A stretch of 64,000 nucleotides of DNA from Eutrema japonicum (Eukaryota > Streptophyta > Magnoliopsida > Brassicales > Brassicaceae), in contig BSQW01000008.1 in the NCBI GenBank assembly GCA_030161315.1, positions 12,896,001 through 12,960,000 of the forward strand. The letters run 5' to 3'. The position numbers were made by a program, and so were the translations under genes. Below the pieces are notes generated by a model. The model was not told the origin of the DNA. It saw only the letters and a program-made list of their open reading frames with translations, and did not search any database. Shown here one piece after another: positions 35,226-48,339 of this stretch (its first letter is position 1; each line of letters opens with the position of its first letter).

Positions 35226-37665
35226 TGACTAACAACACCGATGTGATCATTGTTAGATCTGGTGGTGTAAAAAAAAAAATAATGGAATGGCTGAAGCCAA
35301 TGTAGTCGAGATAGACATGTGTAATGTCATCCTCGGAGTCAATATGGTTGAGCATAACCCACATGAGTGGTGGTATTATACCAATATATGCGTTGAGATG
35401 GGAATGTTTCCCTCCTACCATAAATAATGACAAGAATTTATTCATAGTGCTGAAGTTGACTTTTCAAAGAAGCTCACTCTCACTGATGTAAAGCATGTGC
35501 TAAAGATGCATAAAAATCTTATTTATGGCACAATGCTAATTAAGCATGTATTGACAAATAATGTTGTCTATATTAAGGACAGACTGATCCAAATTAACGT
35601 TGAGACAGTCGGACTTAAAATCAATGTAACCAATGGTGTTGACATTAAATGAGAAAGAATCATTTGCTTATGGTACAGAATCTCTTAGTATTTGATCTGA
35701 ATGTTTCAGTCACATTATATTCGAATCTATGCGTAGATTGAATGAGATCCTGAAATACAAAATAAGCAAAGATGAGTGTGAGGTTTGCGTTCTAACCAAA
35801 CTCACTAAAACACCACAATCGAGCGAACCTCTTGGTTTGACTTATACAAAAGGTGGTGAAAAATATTTTGTGACTTTCGTTGAGGATTGTACGAAATATT
35901 GTTATGTCTATTTGCTAAGAAGCAAATACGAGACCTTGGAAAACTCAAGGAGTTTAAACTCGAGGTTGAAATCCAACTCGAAAGAACTATCAACATAGTT
36001 TGAAGTGATAGAGGACATGAGCATGGTATTATCCATCAAACGATTGATCCATATTCACTGGAATCTAATGGAGTCTCATAACAAATTACCGAATTATTTG
36101 ATGAACTCATTATTCCTACAAAAATCTGGGTTAGTCCAGAAATGTGGGGGGAAGCATTGCTTACCACAAGTTATATCCTGAACTAAATACTACACAAAGT
36201 CACTGGAAATGTTTCATGCAAACTTTGGAAAAGTAATGTGTTTTTATACAAATACATGAAAGTGTGGGGGTGCCTAGCAACCACCTAAGAAGCTGACAAT
36301 CGGACCAAAAACGGTGGATTGTATCTTCATTGAATATGCACACAATGTAGTGCTGATTGCTTTATGGTGTATAAATGAGATATACCAGACATCCAAGTAA
36401 AGGATAAGCTCTAAGCGAGCTATTGATCTCTTGGGCTCTTACGCTTTTAGAGGTATCGATCGATACCCATGAGTATCGATCGATGCTTGACGGGCATTGG
36501 ACCTAGATCGAGCAATTCTGGTACTTCCGTAAAGAAGCAGAAGAGGCTAAAGTTGAAATTAGTCGTATGCTGATTGGAATTACAGCAATATGAGATCTTG
36601 TAATCCATCAAATGGATGTAAAATCTGCCTTTCTAAACGACCATTTAGAAGAGGAGATTTACATGAAACAACCCGAGGGTTATGTCACTCCTGAACAAGG
36701 AAAGAAAATAAGTAGACTTGCAAAGTCCTTATACGAGCTTAAGTTAGCTCCTAAGCAATAGCTTGGAAAGTTTGACAACAAAGTGATGTCAAATAGCTTC
36801 AAAATCACTTAAGGTGATATACATCAAAAGTACTCCACATGGATACGTTTTGTTATGTTTATAAGATGACACGTTCATCATGGAAGCAAGAAGGACATAA
36901 TCCAACACACTAAGAAAGTGTTTAGTGGGAAGTTTGATAGACATAAGATTAGTGGATAATCTTGTCTCAAGATCCTAGAACGTTTTGAGAACTACTCAAA
37001 CAAGATTGCAATAAATCCAATTGTGATAAAGTTGTATCACAAGTGATGTATGCAAGAATTATCGGAAGTCTCACGTACTTAATGAATCGTACTAGATCCG
37101 ATCTAGCGTATTCAAGTCGCTACATGAGTAATCCAGGTCATACTCTGTGGAAAACCATAACTAGAATGTTGAATTATCCATCGTTATATGTCGTCTCGTT
37201 TTACATCAAATTCTGGGGGTTCAAGACATTATGTTCACCTCTTGGTCTCGTAAACCTGACAGATATTATAAGTGGATAATATTTTGGTGATGCAGCAGTA
37301 TCCTAAAAATCTTCCAAACAAGCACTCTTGGCCTAATTAACCAAGGAGTCAAAGTTTATAGCTTTAGATAAAGCTGCAGAGGAAGCAAAATCGCTTCGAA
37401 ATTCTCTGGAAGATATCCCGATGTGGGAGAAAAATCAGTGCCATCATTATGTGTACACTGTGAGAGTTAGTGAGATATCTCTTAGGCACTGAGTAATCTA
37501 TATAATGGCAAGTCTCGTCATATAAGAAGACGACATAAGACCATTAGACAATTGATCTCAACTGGTGTAATAACGATAGATTACATCAAGTAGGCTGATA
37601 ACCTAGCGGATCCGTTTACCAAAGGTTTGCCGCGAGATCAAATTGTAAAATCATCAAAAGGAATG
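35226..37665 (+). pseudogene. Copia Pol fragment B: decayed protease to RNase H
   Basis: Starts MTNNTD, parallel to fragment A, but the protease active site has been lost (WWYYTNICVEMGMF instead of a DSGATRH motif). Integrase traces appear at 35729-35998 (CEVCVLTKLTKTP, FVTFVEDCTKYCYVYLLRSK). Reverse transcriptase is recognisable at about 36600-36770 (MDVKSAFLNDHLEEEIYM, QPEGYV). RNase H traces are YARIIGSLTYLMN (37046) and ADNLADPFTKGL (about 37595-37630). Stops and shifts are many. A palindrome pair like that of the LTR sits inside at 36450-36485, dividing the integrase from the reverse transcriptase part. Confidence 0.8.
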
Positions 37666-38317
37666 GGTTTAAAGCCTATAGAAAAAGATGACGTTTGACA
37701 GATACCCAACCTATGTGACTGGAGATCCCAAGATCTAGGTTCAAAGGGAAACAAAATTAAACTGATTCGAGTTAAGCACTGTGAGACTATGTCTCTGCCC
37801 AGTTCCTGGGATGATAAAACAGTGCTACCTGTGGATAGTAAGGATAAGCGTTGGCTTTTAATGATTGCATAGCTGTGTATATAGTGGAGTGTGACAGGAC
37901 ACTTCTGAAAACAAGCTAATAAAAGATCACCTTGTGAAGTGTGAAATGGGGCCGTTTCTAGGAGAATGAAGGATAAGGCTATATTCTCCAAATTCACTCA
38001 CGAATACCAGGAATGTTCAAGGCCAAAATGAACCCAATAGAGAACAAAGTTCTACGAGAAAATGTCGCTGTGCGATATCTGTTGTATCAGTTTACATCAA
38101 AATCCGGGTGGTTCAAGACATCATGTTCACCTCCTGGCCGAGTAAACGCAACAGATATTAAAATTGTTTGGTTCAAAGCTGAAAAACGCTACCATTCAGT
38201 GACAGTTACATTTTCGTATACTCTCGAAAGTCTGTCTACGTCTAGATGAGTCTAGTCAAGTATGTCTAGTAAAGTCTAGTCTGTACAATTTTCATATGTT
38301 CTAGAGTCATTTCTATT

Positions 38318-38329
38318 CATGTGGGGGAT
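38318..38329 (+). other. Polypurine tract of the Copia element
   Basis: The sequence atgtgggggatt directly precedes the 3' LTR. A G-rich tract at this place primes plus-strand DNA synthesis in LTR elements. Confidence 0.7.
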
Positions 38330-39057
38330 TATTGGAACTAATTTTTTGTCAAAGCCTGAGGGTTTGATAAAATTGTGTTAGTGTGAAAAGAAATGAGTTA
38401 AGCTCTTTCTAATGAAATGTTTTCATTAACCGAGAAATGTTTTCTCGTGTATATATGTTGGAATGGTTGTGTCTTAAATGAACAACATGAGAGAAGAAAA
38501 GCCATACGTGCGACGTTCGCATCTTGGGCCTTGATTGGGCCCGTGGACTTTTTGAGGTATCGATCGATACCCCTTGGTATCGATCGATACCCAGCGGGCC
38601 GACTTAAAAATCGCAGCCGCCTAGGTTATTCTAGAAATATTCCTTTTCTGTCATGGAAAAACCCTAGCCTCTTTCCTATATATACAACACGATTTTCACC
38701 TAAAAGATCATCCTCTGATACACAAAAAACACTTACTAAAAGTTCTAGCAATCGTTTCTTCAATTCCCTACTGCTTAGAGTAAGTTTTAATTTCGAGAGT
38801 ATCGTAGAATAATGGTCGATAGACATGAATCATGGTGTTGATGATTCAGTTAAACTTTGGTTGTATCCTGGGACTCATGGATCTATAAAACCCCGTCACA
38901 CTACGGGAGATTCTTAGAGTTAAGGAAAGAGATTTATCTCGCCTCCTCAGATCTTGTATTGCTTTATCGTTTATAAATCGTCTGTTCCTTAAACTGTTTA
39001 TTTACATATTACTGTGATTAAATCTTTCCTGTCTGTAGTGTAAATTTTGGTCCTACA
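38330..39057 (+). repeat. 3' LTR of the Copia element
   Basis: Same length, 728 bp, as the 5' LTR. By eye it differs at four places: the second base (TA for TG), one T/G near base 73, one A/G in the atggttgtgtc stretch and one A/C in attccttttc. That is about 99.5 percent identity. Confidence 0.9.
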
Positions 39058-39062
39058 AAACT

Positions 39063-41253
39063 CACGATTAATTGTTATGATCTAGATACGTGACAGAAAA
39101 GTGTAGATCAAAATGTCGTTTTTATAGACCTAAACACATTAATTAAAGTATTAAGTAAGAAAACTTGTTCAGCGAGGAAACAAATTAATTTCCACAGAAG
39201 ACGGATTAACTTTGGAATACTTTAATTTGGTCAAGTTCACACGAAACTCATGTGAGTGAAAAGGCTTTCAGCCTTCGACCTCTGATTTTGATATATACTT
39301 AAAACACTTTCTGAGAAACGCCCTTACGTTTGGTTGGTAGATTTCACATCCGAATAAATTTTAGATTTTTATTGGTGATATGTGATTTTTGTGGTTGGAG
39401 CGCCAGAGTTTGCAATAACTCTATTTCATCACTGTTCACAAAAAAATTTTGTTACCAGTATAAGCGTTCTTTTATAGAAAATACAAACATTTAACAATTT
39501 TTTTGAAAAAGTTATATATGTTAGCTTAGTTGGCAGAAATCATTTTATCGTACTCAAATAGTCAAAAAGTTTGCTAATTGTTATACTATTTCACATCACT
39601 CGGCAACTTTTGTTTACTTTGTTTGTTATGTTACTTTTTTAGGATTCTAACTCAATTAATAATAAATGATTTTTTCATATTTTTTGTTAGGTTTTTTCTC
39701 ATTTCTAATATAGGATTTTTAACATGTCTATTCAAAATAATAGTTTACCATTTATTTCGATAGATTTTTATTATATGATTAATTTCAGATAGGATCTGAA
39801 TCAATTTTGGATCGAATCAGCTTTAAATTGAATCAATATTATAGTTCGAATTGGATCGAAATGTGTTTAAACTCTAATATTATATTATTAATTTTTTGAG
39901 AGATCGTCCAACTCAAATTTAATTAGTAATGAGTCTATATTGATTCATATGCAATATGAGATATCGATATCTAACATGTTTCCTTCTCTTTTATTTTGTT
40001 ATATTTGCTAAATATTATACTATCTCAAATGACTCTTTCATCTTTTGTTTACTTTGTCTGTTCCATTCTTTTTAATCTGTTACATTTATTTCATATTAGT
40101 CAAGCTCTTATTGCCATTTTGGAGTCTCCGGTTTCGTGACATGTGGCGCTACGGGAAATGTCAACGTATCTCAAACGTCTTGCACATGTGGCAAGAGTCA
40201 TCAGCCTCGTGCACTTGCGAAATCAAAAGTTTAGTATATGTACATGGTTTGATTATTGAATTCCTTTCGTACGTAGTTGTTTGATTCAACATTATAAAGC
40301 TGATCTGATATATGCTCAATGTTTATGTCATAAGTTCGAACCAATGGCTTTAGCTAACTTGGATTCTATAAGATATATATTATTATCTTGATGATTCAGA
40401 GGTATATTTCATATCCATAGAGAGGTACAGATTAATTCATTGAGAAATGTGCAGTTCACGGATAGATCATCTCTTCGAATATTCAAATAAGCCCTAAAAC
40501 ATAAGCTCATATATGTGTGGATGTCCAGAAAATCGTAAAAAATGTTCTTAAAAATGCTCGAACCTAGAGATTTTGACAAATTATACCAAGAAACTTCGGC
40601 CCCTCAAACCGCTAGGCCACCATCACCCGGACTTCTATAAGATATTGTCTTCTTAATTTAAAATGTTTACTTCCAGTAAGGGACTCTTGTGGGTTGCTCA
40701 CATTAGTTTCAGCAACAGGAGAAAGATTAATTAATTAACGTGGGGGTGATTATTTTCCAATGCATGGCTTAATACATGAACTAATTTTTTTTTAAAAAAG
40801 GTAGTTATTTTTATATTAAAAAAAAAATAAGAATAGTAAAAGAAATCTATTAATAGTATACTACTTATTTTTTATATGGTCATAGTGACAATTATTTATT
40901 TTCTATTTTCGACATATCGTTTAATTTGGACATCGTCTGATGCCATTTTTTTTTTTTGGAACTAAATTCCGATTTATTTTAATTTGGACAACATATCGTT
41001 TAATTTTCACATAAATTCCGATTTCAAAACTATTTGTTGAGCTAAAAAATTTGATATGTAACTGGACATTTTATCTTTCTTGGATAGTTTTTACAACATT
41101 ATAAGTATGTGATATAAATTTTTAAAGAGTTTTCATATAGTTTGAGGCACCAATCATCTTCCATCAATCCTTATACAAGTAGTAAATCATCTCGTTTAAA
41201 CATAAAACTATATTTGAATTGAAAATTGCAGTATATATATTGGAAAAGTCATA
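39063..41253. other. Intergenic DNA, no gene seen
   Basis: Very A+T-rich. Short open frames at 39578-39763 and 40045-40284 show no domain. A tRNA-like fragment (cctcaaaccgctaggccaccatcaccc) near 40600 is weak. Confidence 0.5.
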
Positions 41254-41261
41254 CATATGTC

Positions 41262-41762
41262 CAATGTTCAAAAAATCACTAGGCGCTAGTCGAGCGGCCG
41301 GGTTCCGCCTAGCGTCTAGCTCAAAAATCACTGATTAAGATTAATCAGTGATTAGTTTTTAATATTATTTTATTTAATTTATATTAAAAATTAATATATG
41401 ATGTTAAATATGTATTATTATGTGAAGAAATATGTATTAATAATACTAATATATTATATTTTAATATTATTTTATTTAATTTATATTGAAAATTAAATAT
41501 ATAGTCTTAAATATAATTATAAAATTGAAATGGATCTAAATCCAACAAAAACTCAATATTTAATATCATATATTAGTTTTTTAATATAAATTAAATAAAT
41601 TAATCAGTGATTAATCGGCGATTTTTTAAAAAAACATTGAAATCAGAAAAAAATCTATTGACCGATTTTCTTCCCCGTCTAGACACTAATCGGAACGGTA
41701 GACTGCCGCCTAGCACCTAAATAACCGATTAATCACCTAAGCAGCCGATTTTTTAAACAGAG
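41262..41762. mobile_element. Small hAT-type element, 501 bp
   Basis: An exact 8-bp duplication CATATGTC flanks it (41254-41261 and 41763-41770). The left end is CAATGTTCAAAAAATC and the complementary right end CTCTGTTTAAAAAATC. Subterminal zones carry CTAGGCGCTAG and CGCCTAGC motifs on the left and gccgcctagcacc on the right; the middle holds tgattaatcagtgatta palindromes. It has no ORF. Confidence 0.7.
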
Positions 41763-42070
41763 CATATGTCTAATAAACTAACCACGCGAAAATATTTGTA
41801 CATTCTGTAATAACAAAATAAACCATAACAATGCGAGGATACAAATTGAAGTTACACGTTTTCCTCAAAAATCAAACATAAATCGTACACTCTCTTACGT
41901 GGCTGCATACGTGTAGACATTCATTTATGAGACTCAGAGATAACTCTACATTTGTGTATATACTTGCATATATTTATAGATAACTCTACTTCCTTAAGAA
42001 ACCACATTATATCTCTCCTCATCCAAAAAAAAAAAAAAAAAATCTCTTTTGATACTTCTCAAATCCCCAA

Positions 42071-44171
42071 ATGGATCACAAACTCCTACTTACACTTCCC
42101 AAGTGTTTATACACAAAATATATTATAACAATCATTTACTTCCTATCAATCTCTCATCACAATGCCCACTTCATAACTTCATGCAAACAAACACCATATC
42201 CTAACGTCTGCGCCTACCACATGCCCAATTCACCTCTCAAAACTTTAGACGACCAAACCGATGGGCTCACTTTCCACGACCTTGTGGTTAGCTCCACCAT
42301 GGACCAAGCCGTGCACCTCCACCGCCTCGTCTATACGGTGAAACAACGCCACCGTTCTCTCCACAAACACGCCACGTCGGCTTTGATCGATTGCTTGGAA
42401 CTCTACGAGGACACCATAGACCAACTCAGCCACTCTCGGATATCCTACGGTCAAGATTCTTCGGCGCATGATAGACAAACCTCGTTAAGCGCCGCCATAG
42501 CTAATCAAGACACTTGCAAAAACGGATTTAAAGACTTTAATTTAACCTCTTCATATTCAAAATATTATCCTATACACATCCACCGGAATCTCACTAAGTC
42601 GATAAGCAACTCTTTGGCGGTTGCTAAGGCTGCGGCTGCGGCTGAAGCGGTTGCCGAGAAATATCCCGCGACGGCGTTCACAAAGTTTAGCAAACAAGAA
42701 AGTCGTGGCGGAGGTGGAGGAAGTCGGAGACTGATGTTTTCCGACGAGAAATTTCCTCCGTGGATACCTCTTTCCGATCGTAAACTTCTGGAAGATTCGG
42801 AAACTACGACCAAAGCCGATCTTGTGGTAGCTAAAGACGGTTCGGGTCGTTACACAAGTATTCAAGAAGCGGTAAACGCAGCAGCCAAACTTCCTCGGAT
42901 AAACAAGAGGCTTGTGATATACGTTAAAGCCGGCGTTTACCGAGAAAACGTGGAGATCAAGAAATCGATCAAGAACGTGATGGTTATCGGAGACGGCATC
43001 GACTCTACCATTGTCACCGGAAATAGGAACGTTAAAGATGGCACGACGACGTTTCGATCCGCAACTTTTGGTACGTCGTCCGTGCTATATAGTATATGGT
43101 TGAGAAATATCAAAAATACTTTAAAAAAAATTGTATTCATTAAAACTATATCAATTGCTTACACATTTATAGATATATAGTCTTTTATATAAATTGTTCT
43201 AAGTTTATCCTATCATAACAGGACTTCAGTTTTAATAATTAAAAATTACTTTGATCATAAATGAGCTAAATTCATTTTTTTATACTAGTTAGTAGTTACT
43301 AGATATAACTATTTCCCACGAATATTATTAAAAAATTTATTCCAACACAATTTCATTTTTTGGATTAAAGTTATATATTTTTTTCGGTCAACATATAATT
43401 TACTCTCTTTTTCTTTAACGTCTAAACACATAATTTACTCTTCAAATAATAACTCTTGGACTATTATTAGTTAACAAAATAAGTTTTTTTTCCAACCGGC
43501 CAACAGCTGTTTCAGGCAGCGGATTTATCGCACAAGACATAACATTCGAGAACACGGCGGGTCCACAGAAACACCAAGCGGTGGCTCTCCGATCAGGTTC
43601 AGATTTCGCCGTCTTCTACAGCTGTTCTTTCAAAGGCTATCAAGACACTCTCTACCTTCACTCTCGCCGCCAGTTCTTGAGAAACTGCAACGTGTACGGC
43701 ACCGTCGATTTCATCTTCGGAGACGCAACCGCAAACCTCCAAAACTGCAACATCTACTCTCTTAAACCGATGAGCGGCCAGAAAAACACGGTCACTGCCC
43801 AATCCCGCAAAGACCCGAACGAGAACACTGGCTTCGTCGTCCAGAGCTCGACGGTGGCTACAGCGTCGGAGACTTACTTAGGACGGCCGTGGAAATCGTA
43901 TTCGAGGACGGTTTTCATGAAATGTAATCTCGGAGGGCTTGTGAATCCGGCAGGATGGTTGCCTTGGAGCGGCGATTTTGCTGTGAGGACTCTTTATTAC
44001 GGCGAGTATGCTAATACCGGCGCCGGAGCAAGTGTCTCCGGTAGAGTTAATTGGCCGGGATATCATGTTATAAAGACGGCGACGGAAGCGGGGAAATTCA
44101 CGGTGGAGAATTTCTTGGACGGAAACTATTGGATTACAGCTGCGGGTGTACCGGTCAACGCCGGACTTTGA
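42071..44171 (+). CDS. Pectinesterase with PMEI pro-domain (AT1G23200-like)
   Basis: Removes methyl esters from cell-wall homogalacturonan. Two exons, 42071-43070 and 43507-44171, join in phase (G|CT) to 554 residues. The N-terminus has a hydrophobic signal or anchor (about residues 20-32, IITIIYFLSI) and a PMEI-like pro-domain with cysteines in FITSCKQTPYPNVC and DTCKNGF. The catalytic domain starts near LVVAKDGSGRYTSIQEAVNA and shows AGVYREN, QAVALR, QDTLY, VDFIFGDA and YLGRPWKSYSR, the family signatures with both catalytic aspartates. It ends PVNAGL. The long open frame past 43070 is intron read-through. All motifs are intact. It lies near a PMEI gene and a GH9 pseudogene, a cell-wall cluster. 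Confidence 0.93.
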
Positions 44172-45656
44172 CTTTTGTGTTTGATTGGTGTTGACTTTTA
44201 TATGTCGAGTCTTTGATTTTGTTGGCGTGTGATGTTTATACATAGTGTGGATGGATCGTTTTGAATATACAATAAGATATTCAAATGTAATGTGGGGTTT
44301 GGTTGGAAGATTTGGTATCTAATATATATTTATGTTTTACTCTCTTAAAGTTGAAATCGTAAATGTCATTATTTAAAACATGATTAGCTTATAGATTAAA
44401 GTGGCGTTTTTGTATATTTCAGGTGGATTTAGGGTGCTAATGCTAAATTATTCAAAATTCGTAAGTAGTGACTTAAGTGTGAAAAGTTTGAGTAGATACG
44501 GACCCTTTATGGATACGCTCTGTGTAATGACTAATGAGATAGTACTCGTGATTTTTTTTAATGTGTCCTTCAATAAATAAGAAAAACCTTTACAGAGGAT
44601 TGTAATAATGAAAACAAGGTGTAAGAAATCAACATAGAGCTAGATTACACTCGTGATTATTGACGTTGAAATTAAGATAATAATGTTGTATTGTTTACGT
44701 CGAAATTTCCAAGGGTTAACTAAGCTAAACATCTACAAAATAAACATTTTGGCAACTAGTTACTGAATTAACGTAGCGTGTCCTAATCGTACAAAATAAA
44801 ATAAAAACCAGATATCTAAAAAATATATATTTCTCATAAATAAACAGTACGATATTTTTTACGTTGGCTTGCTAATTATTGCAGGTAATTTTCGAGTTCC
44901 CGTTGTCCAATGTCCATAAGAAAAACAAAAAGAGAAGAAGAATTGGACTTGGACTGACTACTTGGACTTGGTTTAAACTTTGGGCCTTGAAAGCCCATAA
45001 ATGTTCTAGCGTAGCGATGTCGCCAACCCACCAGTCTATCTTAGTCTTAGCCCGCTCACGAATTATTTTTATCGAAATTTTCAGAGTTTGAGTTTAGAAG
45101 AAACTTTTAAATATTATATAAGATCTTTATGTATTTTGGGTTTTCACCGTTATAAAACTTATTAAACCCATGCAACACAGTGGCCATCTTCTAGTATAGA
45201 AATAACAAAATTAAGTTGGATTTTTGTGATTCATAGACTCAAACTTGAGAGAAAATGTTACAATATTGAAATGGGTCTTAACATTTCCTAATTTAAACAT
45301 TTTGGTAGATATATTCATTTTGTACTTTATAGTAAAATTACATTTTTGAGATACAAATTAAGTTTAGAGACTTGTGTGGAACATGTAAACAACATACTTT
45401 TTCTTACATTCTAGATTTATGACAGATACTTATCTACAATAAGTACTATCTTACAAAACATTGAAACATTGAAATTTAAATTTTGTTTTGACATTAATAT
45501 CATGAAATAATGGATAAAAACATTATGGCGCCTGGCGATTGGATTTTACACCTGTAGGAGTTCCCCAACGTCTTAGAAAGGGAAAAAACATGTTCAGAAG
45601 ATGAACATGTGTCAAACCATAAGCAATAAATTACAGGTAGATCCAACAGTGATGGA
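44172..45656. other. 3' UTR and intergenic DNA, no gene seen
   Basis: A+T-rich. An open frame at 44879-45091 contains no known domain. The telomere-side flank of the next LTR element ends at CCCTG 45657-45661. Confidence 0.45.
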
Positions 45657-45661
45657 CCCTG

Positions 45662-46128
45662 TGAAGGAACCAGAATTCGCACACATCGTAGATTGGCGAA
45701 TTCAGTTTAGAGTTTAGGAGAATTATTTTTATTAGATTTATAGATGTGCCGTTGAAGGCTGCCTACGTACCCTTCAAATAGGGATCAAGCCAAAACGTAG
45801 TTCTTGTTACAAAGGATGTGATGAGATTTTGAGATTGTTAAGAATGAGGCGATGGCCTCCTTATTTATAAGTCTTGAAGTCCTTAGCTCTTCCTTTTCCT
45901 TCTTGACTTTGTATTGGCAATTATCCTTTTTCCTTGAAGCTGATAAGGATAATCTCCTTTCTTTCCGGGATTTGCCTTTATCCAAATAAAGGAAATCTTC
46001 TCTTTATTAATTAAAGGAATTTTCCCTTTAATTACGTAGATCGGTTTCGATGGGCCTTGAAGTTGATTGTTGGGCTGATTTCTATTCAAACCGGGTTAAA
46101 CCGGGGAGTGCTAAATCCCCCTCTAACA
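45662..46128 (-). repeat. Left LTR of the non-coding LTR element
   Basis: In plus orientation ends in CTCTAACA. Matches the right LTR at all but a few positions (three substitutions and one indel seen, plus ragged first bases). Near identity points to a recent insertion. Confidence 0.88.
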
Positions 46129-46716
46129 ATTAGTCCCCCCCTCAGTTCGGCGAAGGAGTGTTCGAGTTCGGCGGATTTCTTTAGCCCGATTGGAGTTGAA
46201 ATCAGCATCTGGTCGAATTTCCTTTTAGACGTTGTTCGTCTTTGTTCCTGCAAAAATTACTAAAGACGAGAGATTGAGCTCGAGACTGAGCTCGGCGTTT
46301 GTTAGTTAGGTGCGAGGTCGGTCTCGGCTTTTCCAAGTTCGGTTTCGATAGTTCGTGCGGGACTGTGAGGTCGGCGAGCTGTGATTGCGAGCTGCCCAAT
46401 TGTTTAGATCGGTGAATTACGATTACGAGTTGCCATACTGCGGGGTCAGCGAGCTGTGCGGTCGGAGAACTGCGATCGTGAGTTTGGCGAGCAGGGGGTT
46501 GGCGAGCTGTGGCCGTGAGTTAGGTGGGGCTGCTAGATCGGCGAACTGTGACTGCATGATGAGTAAGTTGCGACTGAGCTACCTAACTGTTAGACCGACG
46601 AGCTGCGACCGCTAGCTACCTTACTGTCGGATCGTCGAGCTACGACCACGAGCTGCTTTACTGCGAAGTAGGCGATATGTTCGATTGGGAGGTAGGTGAA
46701 CTGCTTGAGTTTGGCT

Positions 46717-46854
46717 TGATGATACGAACTGTACGAGTTCGGCGAACTGCTTAAGTTCGGCCTGATGATACGAACTGTACGAGTTCGGCGAACTACTTAA
46801 GTTCGGCTTGATGATACGAACTGTACGAGTTCGGCGAACTGCTTAAGTTCGGCT
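46717..46854. repeat. Three tandem 46-bp units inside the LTR element
   Basis: Units start tgatgatacgaactgtacga and end cttaagttcggc. They are nearly identical (one or two differences) and are the sharpest part of a wider field of gttcggcgaact-like repeats from about 46140 to 46870. Confidence 0.85.
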
Positions 46855-47867
46855 TGAAGGAACGGATCCTATGATATAATCTGAAAATAAAATATCTTCG
46901 AATAACAAGTAAAAAATTTGATAAAAAATACCTGAATTTTAGGGAGCTCTGTAGACGAGCTATAATCGATAAGTGACGAGCTGGATCTATCAGTGGATGT
47001 CCTTTTTTTTTTTTTTTTTTTTTACCGAATTTGACTACGTTGGAGCTGCATCGTTGAGAATGACGTCTTTGGGCTTTTAAATCCTTGCATTATTTTGGGC
47101 CGAAATTTGGGTCTAATATCTTGTGATATTTGAATGGGCCAAAAACTTTACCAAGCCCAACAAAAAAGAGAAATCTGATCTTCTTTCATGTCGGCGGTGA
47201 TGGTGAGTGAGGTCAGCATCGGGTGCTTCCTGGTCGGCATGCAAGTTACATCTTCTCTGGTCATGGTGGTTTTCATGCTCGGCAAGTGAGTTCGTCACGT
47301 TGAGTTCGAGATCGGCGGTACGATAAGTTTGCCTCCGCGAGCTCGGCGTGTTCAATGGCTGCGGTCTGATGAGTTCGGTGTGTTTGCCGAGGTCGGCATG
47401 TGCGGCGAGGTCGGCGTGTTCCGCAAGGTCGTCTCGTCATGTGCGAACTCGGCGTTTGTAAGCTCGTGGGAGTGAGCTCGGCGTGTCGTGCTCGGCCAGA
47501 ACCATCTTTGTTGAGCTCGTTCTTCTTCTTCGGCGAGCTTGTTCATGGTGAGTTTGAGATCGGCGGGTTCATCATGGCGAGAATCAGATCGTGAGTTCGT
47601 CATTGTTTGTCGTTTCCCTCGCGTACTCCTCCTTGTCATGATCACGTTACTTGGCACGTCTTCTTCATACCATGTTGCTTGGCATACACGTCACGCTTGT
47701 TTCCTCATCTTGCTCATGGCGTTGAGCTGGTTGTTATTGTTTTTATCTCGGATTGAGCTGGCGTTGAACATGACGAGAAGAGTCGGAGGCTTTGTCGGAT
47801 TTCTAGGGTTTTAAAATAATTCTCCATAAACACCAGATTTTTCTTGCCCCCTCCTTCTAGCGCCAAT

Positions 47868-48334
47868 TGTTAAACCAGAATTCGCACACATCGTAGATTG
47901 GCGAATTCAGTTTAGAGTTTAGGAGAATTATTTTTATTAGATTTATAGTTGTGCCGTTGAAGGCTGCCTACGTACCCTTCAAATAGGGATCAAGCCAAAA
48001 CGTAGTTCTTGTTACAAAGGATGTGATGGGATTTTGAGATTGTTAAGAATGAGGCGATGGCCTCCTTATTTATAAGTCTTGAAGTCCTTAGCTCTTCCTT
48101 TTCCTTCTTGACTTTGTATTGGCAATTATCCTTTTTCCTTGAAGCTGATAAGGATAATCTCCTTTCTTTCCGGGATTTGCCTTTATCCAAATAAAGGAAA
48201 TCTTCTCTTTATTAATTAAAGGAAATTTCCCTTTAATTACGTAGATCGGTTTCGATGGGCCTTGAAGTTGATTGTTGGGCTGATTTCTATTCAAACCGGG
48301 TTAAACCGGGGGAGTGCTAAATCCCCCTCTAACA
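47868..48334 (-). repeat. Right LTR of the non-coding LTR element
   Basis: Same 467-bp length as the left copy. In plus orientation starts TGTTAAACCAG and ends CTCTAACA. On the minus strand this is the 5' LTR, next to the primer site at about 47848-47867. Confidence 0.88.
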
Positions 48335-48339
48335 CCCTG

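Larger units (their letters stand above)
32215..39057 (+). mobile_element. Copia-type LTR retrotransposon, 6.84 kb, mosaic and coding-defective
   Basis: Two 728-bp LTRs (TG...CA) enclose the element, with an exact 5-bp duplication AAACT at 32210-32214 and 39058-39062. Inside, in order, are an unusual leader with a palindromic repeat array, one protease-integrase block, a second much more decayed Pol block (protease to RNase H), and a polypurine tract. No gag is recognisable. Domain order protease, integrase, reverse transcriptase, RNase H places it in Ty1/Copia. The LTRs differ at four positions I can see, so insertion is recent, although the coding region is full of stops. It must therefore have been mobilised in trans. 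Confidence 0.88.
45662..48334 (-). mobile_element. Non-coding LTR retrotransposon (LARD/TRIM-like), 2.67 kb
   Basis: Two 467-bp LTRs are flanked by an exact 5-bp duplication CCCTG (45657-45661 and 48335-48339). Orientation is minus: next to the right LTR the minus strand reads ATTGGCGCTAGAAGGAGGGG, a TGGCGC-type primer site known from Gypsy elements, and next to the left LTR it reads GAGGGGGGGACTAAT, a polypurine tract. The 1.7-kb interior has no gag or pol domain. It consists of GC-rich, degenerate repeats of GAGCTCGGCGA/GAGTTCGGCGA-like motifs. It would depend on proteins from another element. Confidence 0.85.

Noticed and set aside
41620..41700. Possible long hairpin as a microRNA precursor in the small hAT element
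   Set aside because: The pairing is explained by subterminal inverted repeats of a transposon; no mature-miRNA-like duplex could be argued from sequence alone.
42245..42865. Minus-strand ORFs over the pectinesterase
   Set aside because: Antisense frames of a strong coding exon with biased codon use; no known domain.
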